Part shown: in pieces, positions 1 through 8,008 of the stretch
Layout: each line of letters opens with the position of its first letter
Numbering within the stretch: position 1 is the stretch's first letter
Virus record (IMG/VR): IMGVR_UViG_3300034374_004534
Coordinates: 1 to 60,538 of that record
Length of the DNA: 60,538 nucleotides
DNA from: a virus
Reading direction: 5' to 3' (one strand)
The notes under the pieces: model-generated
What the model saw: only the letters and a program-made list of their open reading frames with translations
What the model was told of the DNA's origin: nothing
Database searches by the model: none
Position numbers and translations under genes: made by a program

Positions 1-348
1 GCTGAGAAGGGCAAGGATGACGCGGCCACGTGGAAGGACATCATGATGAAGGGCGGATCAGTACAGCATCTGGACTTCCTGTCGAAGGAGGAGAAGGACG
101 TGTTCAAGACGTTTGCTGAGATCTCACAGATGGAGGTGATCCAGCAGGCAGCTGACCGTCAGAAGCTCATCGATCAGGGACAGTCGCTGAATGTAATGAT
201 CAGCGACGAAGTCCCTCTGAAGGACGTCAACCAGCTTGTCATCAAGGCTTGGGAGTTGGGCATCAAGACCCTTTACTATCAGCGCGGTGTCAACCAAGCA
301 CAGGCGGTTGGCCGAGATATCTTAAATTGCGCTGTGTGTGAGGCGTAG
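1..348 (+). CDS. nrdA: Ribonucleoside-diphosphate reductase alpha subunit, C-terminal fragment
   Basis: The reading frame is open from the first base, so the gene is cut by the window edge and only 115 C-terminal residues are present. The segment LIDQGQSLNVMI, followed by LVIKAWELGIKTLYY and QRGVNQAQ, is the conserved last part of the class I RNR large-subunit barrel. The protein ends NCAVCEA, a C-terminal Cys pair of the kind that re-reduces the active site. RNR makes dNTPs for phage DNA synthesis. The gene is plus-strand like the early genes, and a terminator follows at 402. No small subunit (nrdB) is visible in the window; it would be expected upstream, outside it. The identification is firm. 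Confidence 0.93.
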   Translation, partial: AEKGKDDAATWKDIMMKGGSVQHLDFLSKEEKDVFKTFAEISQMEVIQQAADRQKLIDQGQSLNVMISDEVPLKDVNQLVIKAWELGIKTLYYQRGVNQAQAVGRDILNCAVCEA

Positions 349-352
349 TGCT

Positions 353-438
353 TATATTTGCAGAGTTACACGGGAATTCGTTCGTGGAACTTTCGCTACG
401 GGGGTCGGCTGCCAATGAAGCAGTCGGCCCTTTTGCTT
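353..438 (+). ncRNA. Candidate short RNA: -7 box to terminator, left copy
   Basis: A consensus Bacteroidota -7 box (TATATTTG, 353-360) lies just after nrdA, and a strong terminator starts 42 bp later, with no ORF between. The interval carries GTTACACGGG (365-374) and GTGGAACTT (384-392). Both motifs recur in the same order at 60028-60056, although the upstream gene there is different. A transcript would be roughly 65-75 nt. No clear -33 TTTG sits at the right spacing. The sequence may simply be a conserved 3' UTR; the RNA itself is inference. Confidence 0.35.
402..434 (+). terminator. Rho-independent terminator after nrdA
   Basis: An 11-bp stem (402-412 with 420-430, including two G-T pairs) and a 7-nt loop are followed by TTTT. 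It ends plus-strand transcription just before the convergent minus-strand gene that stops at 437. Confidence 0.8.
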
Positions 439-733
439 ATCCCCTGAGCCTGTCGTTCTCTTTCTCCAAGAACTCCAAGCGGACCTTATACTCCGCCAGC
501 TCCTGAAGCACTTGAGAGAGTCTGTCAGCAACCGCGTTCTTCTCATCATAAGCCTGCTCTAGCTTCTCTTCGAGCACAGCTACCCGCTCACGAAGGTCAT
601 CCCTAAACAGAGTCTGTTCTCCCTTATCCTCTTTACGCTCTTGGTGCTTGAGCTTGAGTCTGCTCTGGTAGAACTGCCACGCCCCTGCTGATCCGAGGAC
701 GGTTACGATGGTGATGATTGTTTGCGGATCCAT
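437..733 (-). CDS. Membrane-anchored coiled-coil protein, probable lysis/spanin-like
   Basis: A 98-aa protein with a short N-terminal hydrophobic segment (about residues 5-22), then a long charged heptad-like helix rich in Glu, Lys and Arg to the C-terminus. That is the layout of a small inner-membrane protein with an extended coiled coil, as in i-spanins and some holin-associated proteins. It is the last gene of a membrane-protein cassette; its ATG shares one base with the stop of the upstream gene (TAATG). The copy at 60094 differs at 7 of 98 residues although the DNA differs by about 22%, so the protein is under purifying selection. The lysis role is inferred from topology and context. Confidence 0.6.
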   Translation of the reverse strand: MDPQTIITIVTVLGSAGAWQFYQSRLKLKHQERKEDKGEQTLFRDDLRERVAVLEEKLEQAYDEKNAVADRLSQVLQELAEYKVRLEFLEKENDRLRG

Positions 734-881
734 TATCTCCTGTAAAGCTCTTCGTTAGAAACACGATACAAATTCCAGATGCTCATCGCACAGATCAGGA
801 TCCATCCCAAGTGTGAGCCTTGCATCATCCCTGCCGTCGTGTAGTTGGCGACAGTGGCGATTGAAATAATAGATGCGATTT
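437..881. repeat. Left copy of divergent terminal repeat
   Basis: This interval matches 60094-60538 with no gaps at a constant offset of 59657. Hand alignment gives about 65 differences in the 297 bp of the 98-aa gene and only 2 in the next 148 bp. It marks contig circularity or terminal redundancy with strain variation. Confidence 0.85.
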
Positions 882-1116
882 GAACTGCGATCTTGCGCAT
901 AAAAAGCCTGCCGTCCCACAGGGCACAGTAGACTTGGAAACCACCAGCCAGATGCGCTGCGATCTGCAACAACACCCAAGGGTTACCTAGTTCGAACATA
1001 GCGAACGGGAGAATAGACATGTGCAGCACACCGATCATGAGTTCGTTGGACTCAGAGTCAGTGTATTTCATGATGGCTTTGGCTCTTGCAAGTCCTTTCT
1101 TGTCTCGTAGTGGCAT
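733..1116 (-). CDS. Polytopic membrane protein, possible holin
   Basis: A 127-aa protein with about four hydrophobic segments (roughly residues 25-45, 48-65, 75-92 and 98-115) and a basic N-terminus. It sits between two other small membrane proteins and shares its start/stop junctions with them, so the three are probably translated together. Position and topology suggest a holin or antiholin, but there is no family motif I recognise. The last 50 codons are duplicated almost exactly (2 mismatches in 148 bp) at the right end of the window. Confidence 0.55.
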   Translation of the reverse strand: MPLRDKKGLARAKAIMKYTDSESNELMIGVLHMSILPFAMFELGNPWVLLQIAAHLAGGFQVYCALWDGRLFMRKIAVQIASIISIATVANYTTAGMMQGSHLGWILICAMSIWNLYRVSNEELYRR

Positions 1117-1304
1117 TAGATCTCAGTTTTTTTGTATCCAGCTCTGTTGAACAACCAGAGCGATGGGCAGAACCGAATCCACACCGCAACCTGCAGCATG
1201 ACGACCACAAACAGAACACCTCCCCAAGACTGGTATGCAGCTGAGAGCAACAGTACCACGGACATGAGGAGGTAGACCATGCGAATAGAACTCCACTCTT
1301 TCAT
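1116..1304 (-). CDS. Two-helix small membrane protein
   Basis: A 62-aa protein with two hydrophobic segments (about residues 10-24 and 27-45) and a short polar tail that includes a CP motif. The general look is like small YgaP/DUF2892-type two-helix proteins, though the match is weak. It overlaps the neighbouring genes by one to three bases on each side, as expected inside a translationally coupled lysis/membrane cassette. Function is not known. Confidence 0.5.
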   Translation of the reverse strand: MKEWSSIRMVYLLMSVVLLLSAAYQSWGGVLFVVVMLQVAVWIRFCPSLWLFNRAGYKKTEI

Positions 1305-1375
1305 CAGATCATCTTGTTAAATTCCATGAAAGCCCACACGAGCTTCTTCCAGAATAGTTTGAGTCGGTTCTTCAT
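1304..1375 (-). CDS. 23-aa basic amphipathic peptide
   Basis: This tiny ORF fills the whole gap between two larger genes. Its ATG overlaps the stop of the 438-aa gene (ATGA at 1375-1372) and its TGA overlaps the ATG of the 62-aa gene (ATGA at 1304). Such double coupling is hard to get by chance. The peptide begins MKNRLKLFWKK, is rich in Lys/Arg and aromatic residues, and could form an amphipathic helix. A role in lysis or membrane association is possible given its neighbours, but unproven. Confidence 0.5.
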   Translation of the reverse strand: MKNRLKLFWKKLVWAFMEFNKMI

Positions 1376-2688
1376 CTCTTGCTTCTAAATCCTTTTAGTG
1401 CCTTCTTGACGGCCTTGAGGGAGCCACCGAACTTGTACTCACCCTTACCCACCTGCTTGATCATATCGAAGTGAGGCATGAGGATCTCGTTGAAATCACT
1501 GAGCTTGCTTTCAGGGAGTCCGATTGAAGTGAGCTTCGCGTCGATCTTAGACTTGACCTCGCTCAACATCTCTGGGGTTGGAGCAAAGCTTGCTGTTCCG
1601 TCAATCAGTCCAACCTCGTACTCCTCGATTCCAAACAGGTCTGCAAATGGCTTGGGTGTGCCACCGAAGTCATTCAGGGGGAGAAACTCCACCGATTCAG
1701 TAGACACCTTAGCCTTGCCGTTCTCAATGTATTTTATTGGGAACACGTAAGAGTCTGTGCTCAAGTCGTTTGCGCTACCGAACTTAACCTTAGCTCCCTT
1801 CGGCACTTCCTTGATGATCTGAACCATCGCTCTACCCCTAGATGCGGGAGAGGTGTTGTCCATCAATCCAACAATGGTATAGCCATCACCTTCCTTTGCG
1901 AGAGAGATGAAGTCGTTGGTGTCGTAGTCTCTGTAGCTGATATCAGAACCCTCCTTGTGTAGCTTGAAGTTACCAATTGAGTTAGGCGGTCCAGATACAG
2001 CTTTCTTAGATGGGTTCTTGATGAATTCTGCAGCGTCCTTGAGTCTTGAGTACTCAGATGGTTGCAGCTGTTTGGCGTTACCCTGAGCCAGATCCTCAAG
2101 GCTCTCTGATAGTCTTGCCCGTGCAGATGGAGACATCTTAACGATACCCTCTGCGTTGCTCAAGATTGCGTCACCAACATCGCCAGCCTCGTCGATTGCA
2201 CCAATGATTTTGGAGATCGGTTTGATGTCTGATACTCTGACGAAGTCGGGCAGCGCGTTCTTCAGCATGGAAGCGTTTCCGGGAAGGAACGCGAGGCCTG
2301 CAGCCATGGCAAACTCAAGAGCACTATCCGACTCACCCATAGCCTTGATGTCACCCACGGGAGATAAGAACTCTGCAATGGGGTAGGAGGTCTCAATGGC
2401 TCCGCTAGGAAGCTCTTGCGTCTCTCTCAAGTACTTGGCGTCTTCACTGCTAAGCGGTTCTCCAAAGATCTTAGAGAATCCAACGTAGTCTCCAGCCGCT
2501 TGATCAAGAAGGGCAGCCTCTGGTGACGTGTATACGGGTGGCTGAATGGCCACTCGTGTGGTTGAGGCAGGGGCAGCAGAAGTAGGATCGCCCAAAGCCC
2601 TAAGCTCCCGACGCTGCTTGAGCTGCTTCAGCAACTCTACAGTTTCGGGGGGCAACTGACCCCCATCCTGATACCTCTTTACTCTCAT
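1372..2688 (-). CDS. Probable virion-associated protein with N-terminal RYxxGG tag
   Basis: A 438-aa protein of no family I recognise. It starts MRVKRYQDGGQLP, a basic-aromatic-x-x-Gly-Gly pattern also seen on other late proteins here (26475, 26821, 43351, 43935), and has another copy near the C-terminus (YKFGGSLK). Residues about 20-120 are low complexity and proline/alanine-rich; about 220-380 look like a compact alpha/beta region. It lies between the ejection-type protein/holin pair and the membrane cassette, so it is probably a minor virion or internal protein. The junction with the upstream holin gene is an ATGA overlap. Confidence 0.5.
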   Translation of the reverse strand: MRVKRYQDGGQLPPETVELLKQLKQRRELRALGDPTSAAPASTTRVAIQPPVYTSPEAALLDQAAGDYVGFSKIFGEPLSSEDAKYLRETQELPSGAIETSYPIAEFLSPVGDIKAMGESDSALEFAMAAGLAFLPGNASMLKNALPDFVRVSDIKPISKIIGAIDEAGDVGDAILSNAEGIVKMSPSARARLSESLEDLAQGNAKQLQPSEYSRLKDAAEFIKNPSKKAVSGPPNSIGNFKLHKEGSDISYRDYDTNDFISLAKEGDGYTIVGLMDNTSPASRGRAMVQIIKEVPKGAKVKFGSANDLSTDSYVFPIKYIENGKAKVSTESVEFLPLNDFGGTPKPFADLFGIEEYEVGLIDGTASFAPTPEMLSEVKSKIDAKLTSIGLPESKLSDFNEILMPHFDMIKQVGKGEYKFGGSLKAVKKALKGFRSKR

Positions 2689-3122
2689 TTTCTTGCTTTC
2701 TCGATGGTTCTACCAGCGAAATATGCGCCAAATGCTGTTAGCATAAGGATCTCTAACAAAGATACGTAAGAATCCTTGACGTTAAATGGAAGCTGATCCA
2801 AGCTATCTAGCACCATGGTCACCATGAACATGGCCATCAAGCAGATAAGTGTCACAGGACGAATCATTTTCGCCAACTTGACATCGCTGCCCATGTCTGC
2901 CTTCCATCTCTCAGTCACGTTAGATTGGTAAGCCACCTCGGCATCAACGCGAGCTTGAATCTCTGCGGGATCAATGTCAGTAGTAGTATCCAAAAGACTC
3001 TTGACCACACCGAGGGCTCCTCGATCGGGCAACAAGTCTCCAGCTACATCAAGTACAGACGGTGCCTTATCCTTCAGCCACGCACCCAAGCCTGTGTCTT
3101 TAATTTTCTTTTCTTCTTTCAT
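2685..3122 (-). CDS. Holin, GTA/3-TM holin-like
   Basis: A 145-aa protein. The N-terminal half is soluble: GAWLKDKAPSVLD, then DLLPDRG, then a charged helix ending in RWKADM. A conserved-looking RP motif follows (about residue 88), then two or three hydrophobic helices (about 90-107 and 120-138). That order matches the 'holin of 3 TMs' family found in gene-transfer agents and many phages. A holin would permeabilise the inner membrane and time lysis with the M15 endolysin at 42356. It overlaps the 1629-aa gene by 4 nt and the downstream gene by 4 nt. Confidence 0.65.
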   Translation of the reverse strand: MKEEKKIKDTGLGAWLKDKAPSVLDVAGDLLPDRGALGVVKSLLDTTTDIDPAEIQARVDAEVAYQSNVTERWKADMGSDVKLAKMIRPVTLICLMAMFMVTMVLDSLDQLPFNVKDSYVSLLEILMLTAFGAYFAGRTIEKARK

Positions 3123-6100
3123 CGTGTAGGTCTTTCTGGTTTGGGAGGAGTAATCGGTTTGTATCGACCAATGAAGATCCCCTCTGCTTGCTTCTTGCTG
3201 ACGCGAGTGTACTTCTGGATGGTTTCGATGATGGCTTTCTTGCTCACACCCAGTCTGTTAGCTGACATTGCGAACTCGTGCATCTCCTCCTGAGCTGCTC
3301 TGTAAGCATCACGAGCTTGATCAAAGTTCTTGTACTTCAATGAGTTAGCGTCATACAACTTCTCCTTGAACTCCACCATCTTGAATCCAAGTTGCTGATT
3401 TACATCAACTTCGTATGGCTTGAAGCCTGTGAGCTGGCCTCCGACCTCTTCAGGGCTACCGCCTGAGTTGTAGATCTTCCGAACAGATGTGAATGTACCC
3501 GGCTCGATAACCTCATACATGTAGGCCATGACGTCCTGCATCTGCTGAGTCTGAGGAGACTCTGGGTTGTAGATGGGCTTTCCGTAGTCGTTCACGTTTC
3601 TGCTCAAATTGATGAACCGCCTAGTCAAGATCTCCTCACCGAGGAAGGGCTCAATAACTGTGAACAAACCCTTTCCAAATGACTCGATGCTGTCCTCTCC
3701 TCTCATGAATGAGTTGGCGATCTTATCGAAGTGGCCATATGGATCTGAGGCAGAGATGTCGATGTAAGAGAACTTGCCATCCTCCATTGCGTAAGGGATG
3801 ACACGTGAGTTCTGACTCCACGGGGCCATGAACTTCCTGAGATCCTCTTGTCTCTGGTCTTCACCCTCGTCATCCATAGCCCTTCCGACCACCCCCATGA
3901 CGCCTGCGCCGACCGCTTTACCAAACATGCCCGTGACCGCAGCTTTACTAGCAGCGTAGCTTGATGCACCAGCAAGTCTCTGAGCACCAATCTTTCTTAT
4001 CTCTGGGTTGTCTGACTTGATCTCTGAGATGCCCTGAGCCATGGTGTTCCATGCAACTCTGTATGACTCAGCTTGGAAGGACACGAAGTTCCCCATGAAT
4101 GGGAATCGACGAATCATCTGGATGGCCTCTGGCACCCTGCTGTATGTGGGGTAGGTGTTCTTCACCAGCTCTGCCACATAGTTGTCCAGCTCAGCTGATT
4201 GCTCGGGAGTCAGTTGATCTGCCTCTACTCCAAACTGAGCCTTGGCGTAGCGGTTTCTCTCATTCTCGAATGCCACGATCTTAAAGAAGTCATCCTCTGC
4301 CTGATACAGATTCTCAGCTTTCTTCATACCCACACGGGCCTTACGCAAGAGGTTCTGACTTCTGCTCAGGTTCTCGTTGTTCATTCTGTTGGCCAAGGCA
4401 TCATCCATGTTGGCATCCTTGAACATGTCTCTGATTTCACCGAGTGCAGCACTTTGCTTGACGATACCGAGCTCGATGTATCTGTTCATCCTGTCCTGCA
4501 GGGCTTGAGACCCACCCTTCATGTCCGCCTTGAGGGTTTGGTATGCGGTCTCCAGTTGCGTCAGGTCGTAGTGGCCGTTAGCCCACATGAATCCGAGGTT
4601 ACCGATTACGTTCTTGGAGTGAGTTCCAATAGACCCGATAGTCTTAGCCCACTTCACGGTGCCGATGGCAGCCATGTACTTCTTCATGAAGCTACCCATC
4701 TGCTCTGGAACCTTATTGAACTCGGCAGCGATCTCAGGGGTGGTATACATACCGTTGAGCGGAGCCATAGCCTCGCTACCCTCTGATGCAATCTGCACTG
4801 AGTTAGGTCCTGTGGGCTTGTCGAACAACCACACACCCTTGCCGCTCTCTTTAACGGTGTTTAAGAACCGCGCCCCCTCAGCTGTCTGAGCCATCTTCAA
4901 AATCGAAGAGGCATAGTTCTGTGCAGGGTCAGTATACTCACCCATCAAAGCGAGGATCTCTTTGGGGATATCCTTTCTCTGCTTGAGGATGTTTGTGTTC
5001 TTGGTATCGCTAGCCGCAGAGGCAAACGCAGCAGCCTCGTTGGGGTCGAGGTACTTATTCATCAGCCCCTCCACTCTCTTCTCCAAGAATGCCTCGGCAT
5101 CCAGACCCTCAGGGTTGAGCTCAGGGTTGAGGTAGTCGGTCATGGCCATAGCCCTGTTCTGCTCTCTCAAGAAGTTGCGAGCCTCGTTCTTGACCTCTTC
5201 ACTAACCTTGTTCTTCCAGTCCTTGTTGGTGAACACCTCAAAGGATCTGGTCAGGTACTGACCGAGGTTTCCGATAACCTTATCTACTTGAGAATCAGGC
5301 ACAACGCCTAAGTTGATTAAATCAATACTCAACCTGTCGATCTGGTTTCTCATCTCAAGAGCCAACCCAGCGAATTCGTCAGGCAACCGATTCAATCCCT
5401 CGCCACCACGCAGAGCGTCGTCGAAGTCAGCGAGCAACTGATTCTGATCTCCCTTATATCCCCTGAGGAGTCGGTTGAATTCACGGATGTTTTGCTGAGC
5501 AATGTTGGTTTGCTTAGAGATGTTGGCCTCTCTCTTCTCACGGGCAGCAAACATACTCTTGGGCATGAAGCTACGTGCTGAGAAGAAACGGCGACGAAGT
5601 CCGTCAAGCTTTGATCGGATGCCCTTACCCTTGACGTACACCCCTTCTTCCTCCAGCTTTCTTGCGTACTCCTCAGGGTTTACTTGGGGGCCCTGTGCTG
5701 GAGCTGGTTCACTTACAGGTTCTGCCGAAGGTGCTTCTTCAGATACTTCAGCTGCTGGCTCCTCGGCAACTGGCGCAGCTTCCGCAGGCTCCCCAGAGAG
5801 TTCGGCTTCTTTTCTTCTGACGTATTCGTCGTGTTCTCGTTGGAATTCTTCATCCTGTTCAAGTAAGTCGTTTATCTTTTGTTCTTGTTCTGGAGTCTGT
5901 GCTTCGTCAAGCAAGATCTGGTAGGCAGCATCCTGAGCGTCCTGACCTTCAAGCATGATGGTCTTGCCCTCGGCGTCTTTCAATGACACTCTTGTGACAT
6001 TTCCTTCCTCGTCGTACTCAATGCCACGTTCAGGCAGATCCCTTTGAATACCGAATTCGTTGCCCTCGTACAAAATGGTGCCGTCAGGGGTCACCTCAAT

Positions 6101-8008
6101 GTTGGACTTGTCTTCGCTGATATTTAGCTCTGAGATAGGCTTGTCCATCACCTCCTCTGCATTACCGAGATCAATGATTCGGTCCTCTGTCTCGACCACC
6201 ACTCTATCCCCGTACTCCGTGTCTCTTCTGAGCTCACCACGAGTACCGTCTTCCAACACAACAATCCTTCCGAGCTGGTCTGCAACAGCTGGAGCCTCCG
6301 TTTCAGCCACATCTACGTCACCGTCATATCGTGCGTTGATGTTCTCAATCTGCTCGTCGATCTTGGCCAGTCTTCTCTTTGCAGTCTGCGTTCCCTTACC
6401 CTCAAGTTCTTGACGCTCAAGCTCCAAGTCCACCAGCATAGCTCTGTCTTGCTCGCTATACTCGTCAGGTATATCCTTGGAAATCACAGACTTACGCTTC
6501 TTCTTTTCAATCTCTGCTTGAAGCTCTGGGTCGTTGTCAACTTCAATATTTACCTGACTGATTTCATCATCTGACAAGTCTTCTACAAGTTCAGACGCTT
6601 GCTTCTTGCTGACCGCCCCACCGTTAACCTTGTAGGAGCCACGATCCTGAATGGCCGCTGAGGCCAAGGTGACTGGCGTACCAACGACACCAACGGATCC
6701 CTCCATCAAGGCCTCACCAATATCCACTGTCTGACCTGATGCTGTCTGAGCCAACAGTTCACCAGTAACACCAGTGGTCGCCTCACCTGCTGCGGTCTGA
6801 GTCACAACACGAGTCTGTGCCTTACCTGCAGCCTTAGCTGCCTTGGCGCTCCTAGAGAGAACAGCTCCACCGAAGCTGTCGACAAAGCCAATGGTTCCTG
6901 CACGAAGAGCTGATCTCTTGCGGATCTGACGAAGCTTAGACTCATCCATAAGGATGGGGGCTACGTTCTCGTAGGTGAATTCCTTGTCCCCCAACTCCTC
7001 TTTAAGGAAGTCAACGAATGACATGCCCATCTCTACGGTGGCACCAGCCATACCAAGTGCAGGCGTCAAGCTCAAACCAAATCCAGCAACAGCCCCAGCC
7101 CCAGAGGTGACTGGCGCAAGCGGTCCACCAGCCAAGCCCGCCGTAGCACCAGCTGCTGTTCCTGCAGACACCATGGCGAGCGCATTCTCAGCAGACTCCC
7201 TGTTCATCATGCCAGATGTTGAGCTAACCAACGTCTCCAGAAGTCCTTGAGGGTGTTCTGCCGAAGCAACGAGGAATCCCCAGACCCCTCCGCCGTTCAA
7301 CTCTTGTGTAGCAGCAAAGGACTCGGCCTCGTCAGAGACACCGACTTCCCTCATACGGGCGTCATAGTCGTTTACTTGATTGACGAGAGACTGAATGGTC
7401 TCTTCTGTAGGGGTGATGTCCCCAATGGCCATAGAGAAAGAGAATGGGACGATATCCCCTGTAGCTTGCCCCTGACCCCACGCTCTAGCCGCGTCATCAA
7501 ATACGTCTCCCAGAATTGGGATAGAGTTAACCATGTCCCCAAACGCCCCGTCAAGATACTGAGTCTCAGCACCTTCGATGGTTACGTCAAAGGCTGGTGT
7601 GGGGGATGCCCCTGCGTAGGTTAAGTAACTAGGCTCTACTGTAGCTGAACCCGAATCTCCACTCGGTTCTTGTTGACCCTGACTCGTATCTGAGGTAGAC
7701 CCCGTAGAAGCCCCTTCCGAATCGGGTGCCAAGATAGGCTGTGCGGTTCTTGCCCCAAATTGAACGGGCGGAATGTCCGCTTTGTCTTTTTTTTTTACGT
7801 TGAAGAACTGAGAGTAGAACTCATCAGGTGACTTCGTGTACAACCCCTGACCAGAGACCGCATCAAACAATGCCTTCTGAGATTCAGGTGTGGAGAACTG
7901 CATAGAGAACTCCTCGTAAGACTTGGTGTACAGCCCCTGCTCATTCAGGCCCTCGTAAAGACCCTTATGAGCTTGGCTGAATCCTTCTTTTTTATTTGGA
8001 TCCGTCAT
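3119..8008 (-). CDS. Giant internal/ejection-type virion protein (1629 aa)
   Basis: The N-terminus carries two tandem units of about 30 residues, each with GLYTKSxxEFxxQF (about residues 26-38 and 55-68), a repeat I have seen at the start of large Bacteroidota phage proteins. A low-complexity Ser/Gln/Gly segment follows (about 85-125). Next comes a long Gly/Ala-rich amphipathic stretch (about 275-330) that could insert in a membrane, then an acidic Glu/Ala/Pro-rich region (about 720-780), then a mostly helical C-terminal half. The C-terminal part resembles large polyvalent or internal virion proteins. It is coupled (TAATG) to the 547-aa gene and followed by a holin. Ejection into the host at infection is an inference from size, composition and position. 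Confidence 0.55.
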   Translation of the reverse strand: MTDPNKKEGFSQAHKGLYEGLNEQGLYTKSYEEFSMQFSTPESQKALFDAVSGQGLYTKSPDEFYSQFFNVKKKDKADIPPVQFGARTAQPILAPDSEGASTGSTSDTSQGQQEPSGDSGSATVEPSYLTYAGASPTPAFDVTIEGAETQYLDGAFGDMVNSIPILGDVFDDAARAWGQGQATGDIVPFSFSMAIGDITPTEETIQSLVNQVNDYDARMREVGVSDEAESFAATQELNGGGVWGFLVASAEHPQGLLETLVSSTSGMMNRESAENALAMVSAGTAAGATAGLAGGPLAPVTSGAGAVAGFGLSLTPALGMAGATVEMGMSFVDFLKEELGDKEFTYENVAPILMDESKLRQIRKRSALRAGTIGFVDSFGGAVLSRSAKAAKAAGKAQTRVVTQTAAGEATTGVTGELLAQTASGQTVDIGEALMEGSVGVVGTPVTLASAAIQDRGSYKVNGGAVSKKQASELVEDLSDDEISQVNIEVDNDPELQAEIEKKKRKSVISKDIPDEYSEQDRAMLVDLELERQELEGKGTQTAKRRLAKIDEQIENINARYDGDVDVAETEAPAVADQLGRIVVLEDGTRGELRRDTEYGDRVVVETEDRIIDLGNAEEVMDKPISELNISEDKSNIEVTPDGTILYEGNEFGIQRDLPERGIEYDEEGNVTRVSLKDAEGKTIMLEGQDAQDAAYQILLDEAQTPEQEQKINDLLEQDEEFQREHDEYVRRKEAELSGEPAEAAPVAEEPAAEVSEEAPSAEPVSEPAPAQGPQVNPEEYARKLEEEGVYVKGKGIRSKLDGLRRRFFSARSFMPKSMFAAREKREANISKQTNIAQQNIREFNRLLRGYKGDQNQLLADFDDALRGGEGLNRLPDEFAGLALEMRNQIDRLSIDLINLGVVPDSQVDKVIGNLGQYLTRSFEVFTNKDWKNKVSEEVKNEARNFLREQNRAMAMTDYLNPELNPEGLDAEAFLEKRVEGLMNKYLDPNEAAAFASAASDTKNTNILKQRKDIPKEILALMGEYTDPAQNYASSILKMAQTAEGARFLNTVKESGKGVWLFDKPTGPNSVQIASEGSEAMAPLNGMYTTPEIAAEFNKVPEQMGSFMKKYMAAIGTVKWAKTIGSIGTHSKNVIGNLGFMWANGHYDLTQLETAYQTLKADMKGGSQALQDRMNRYIELGIVKQSAALGEIRDMFKDANMDDALANRMNNENLSRSQNLLRKARVGMKKAENLYQAEDDFFKIVAFENERNRYAKAQFGVEADQLTPEQSAELDNYVAELVKNTYPTYSRVPEAIQMIRRFPFMGNFVSFQAESYRVAWNTMAQGISEIKSDNPEIRKIGAQRLAGASSYAASKAAVTGMFGKAVGAGVMGVVGRAMDDEGEDQRQEDLRKFMAPWSQNSRVIPYAMEDGKFSYIDISASDPYGHFDKIANSFMRGEDSIESFGKGLFTVIEPFLGEEILTRRFINLSRNVNDYGKPIYNPESPQTQQMQDVMAYMYEVIEPGTFTSVRKIYNSGGSPEEVGGQLTGFKPYEVDVNQQLGFKMVEFKEKLYDANSLKYKNFDQARDAYRAAQEEMHEFAMSANRLGVSKKAIIETIQKYTRVSKKQAEGIFIGRYKPITPPKPERPTR

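Noticed and set aside
4199-4786. 195-aa plus-strand ORF antisense to the 1629-aa protein gene
   Set aside because: Shadow ORF with Val/Leu/His bias and no upstream signal.
5502-5924. 140-aa plus-strand ORF with Ser/Ala/Gly-rich sequence
   Set aside because: Antisense to the Glu/Ala/Pro-rich part of the 1629-aa protein, which by itself gives Ser/Ala-rich shadows.
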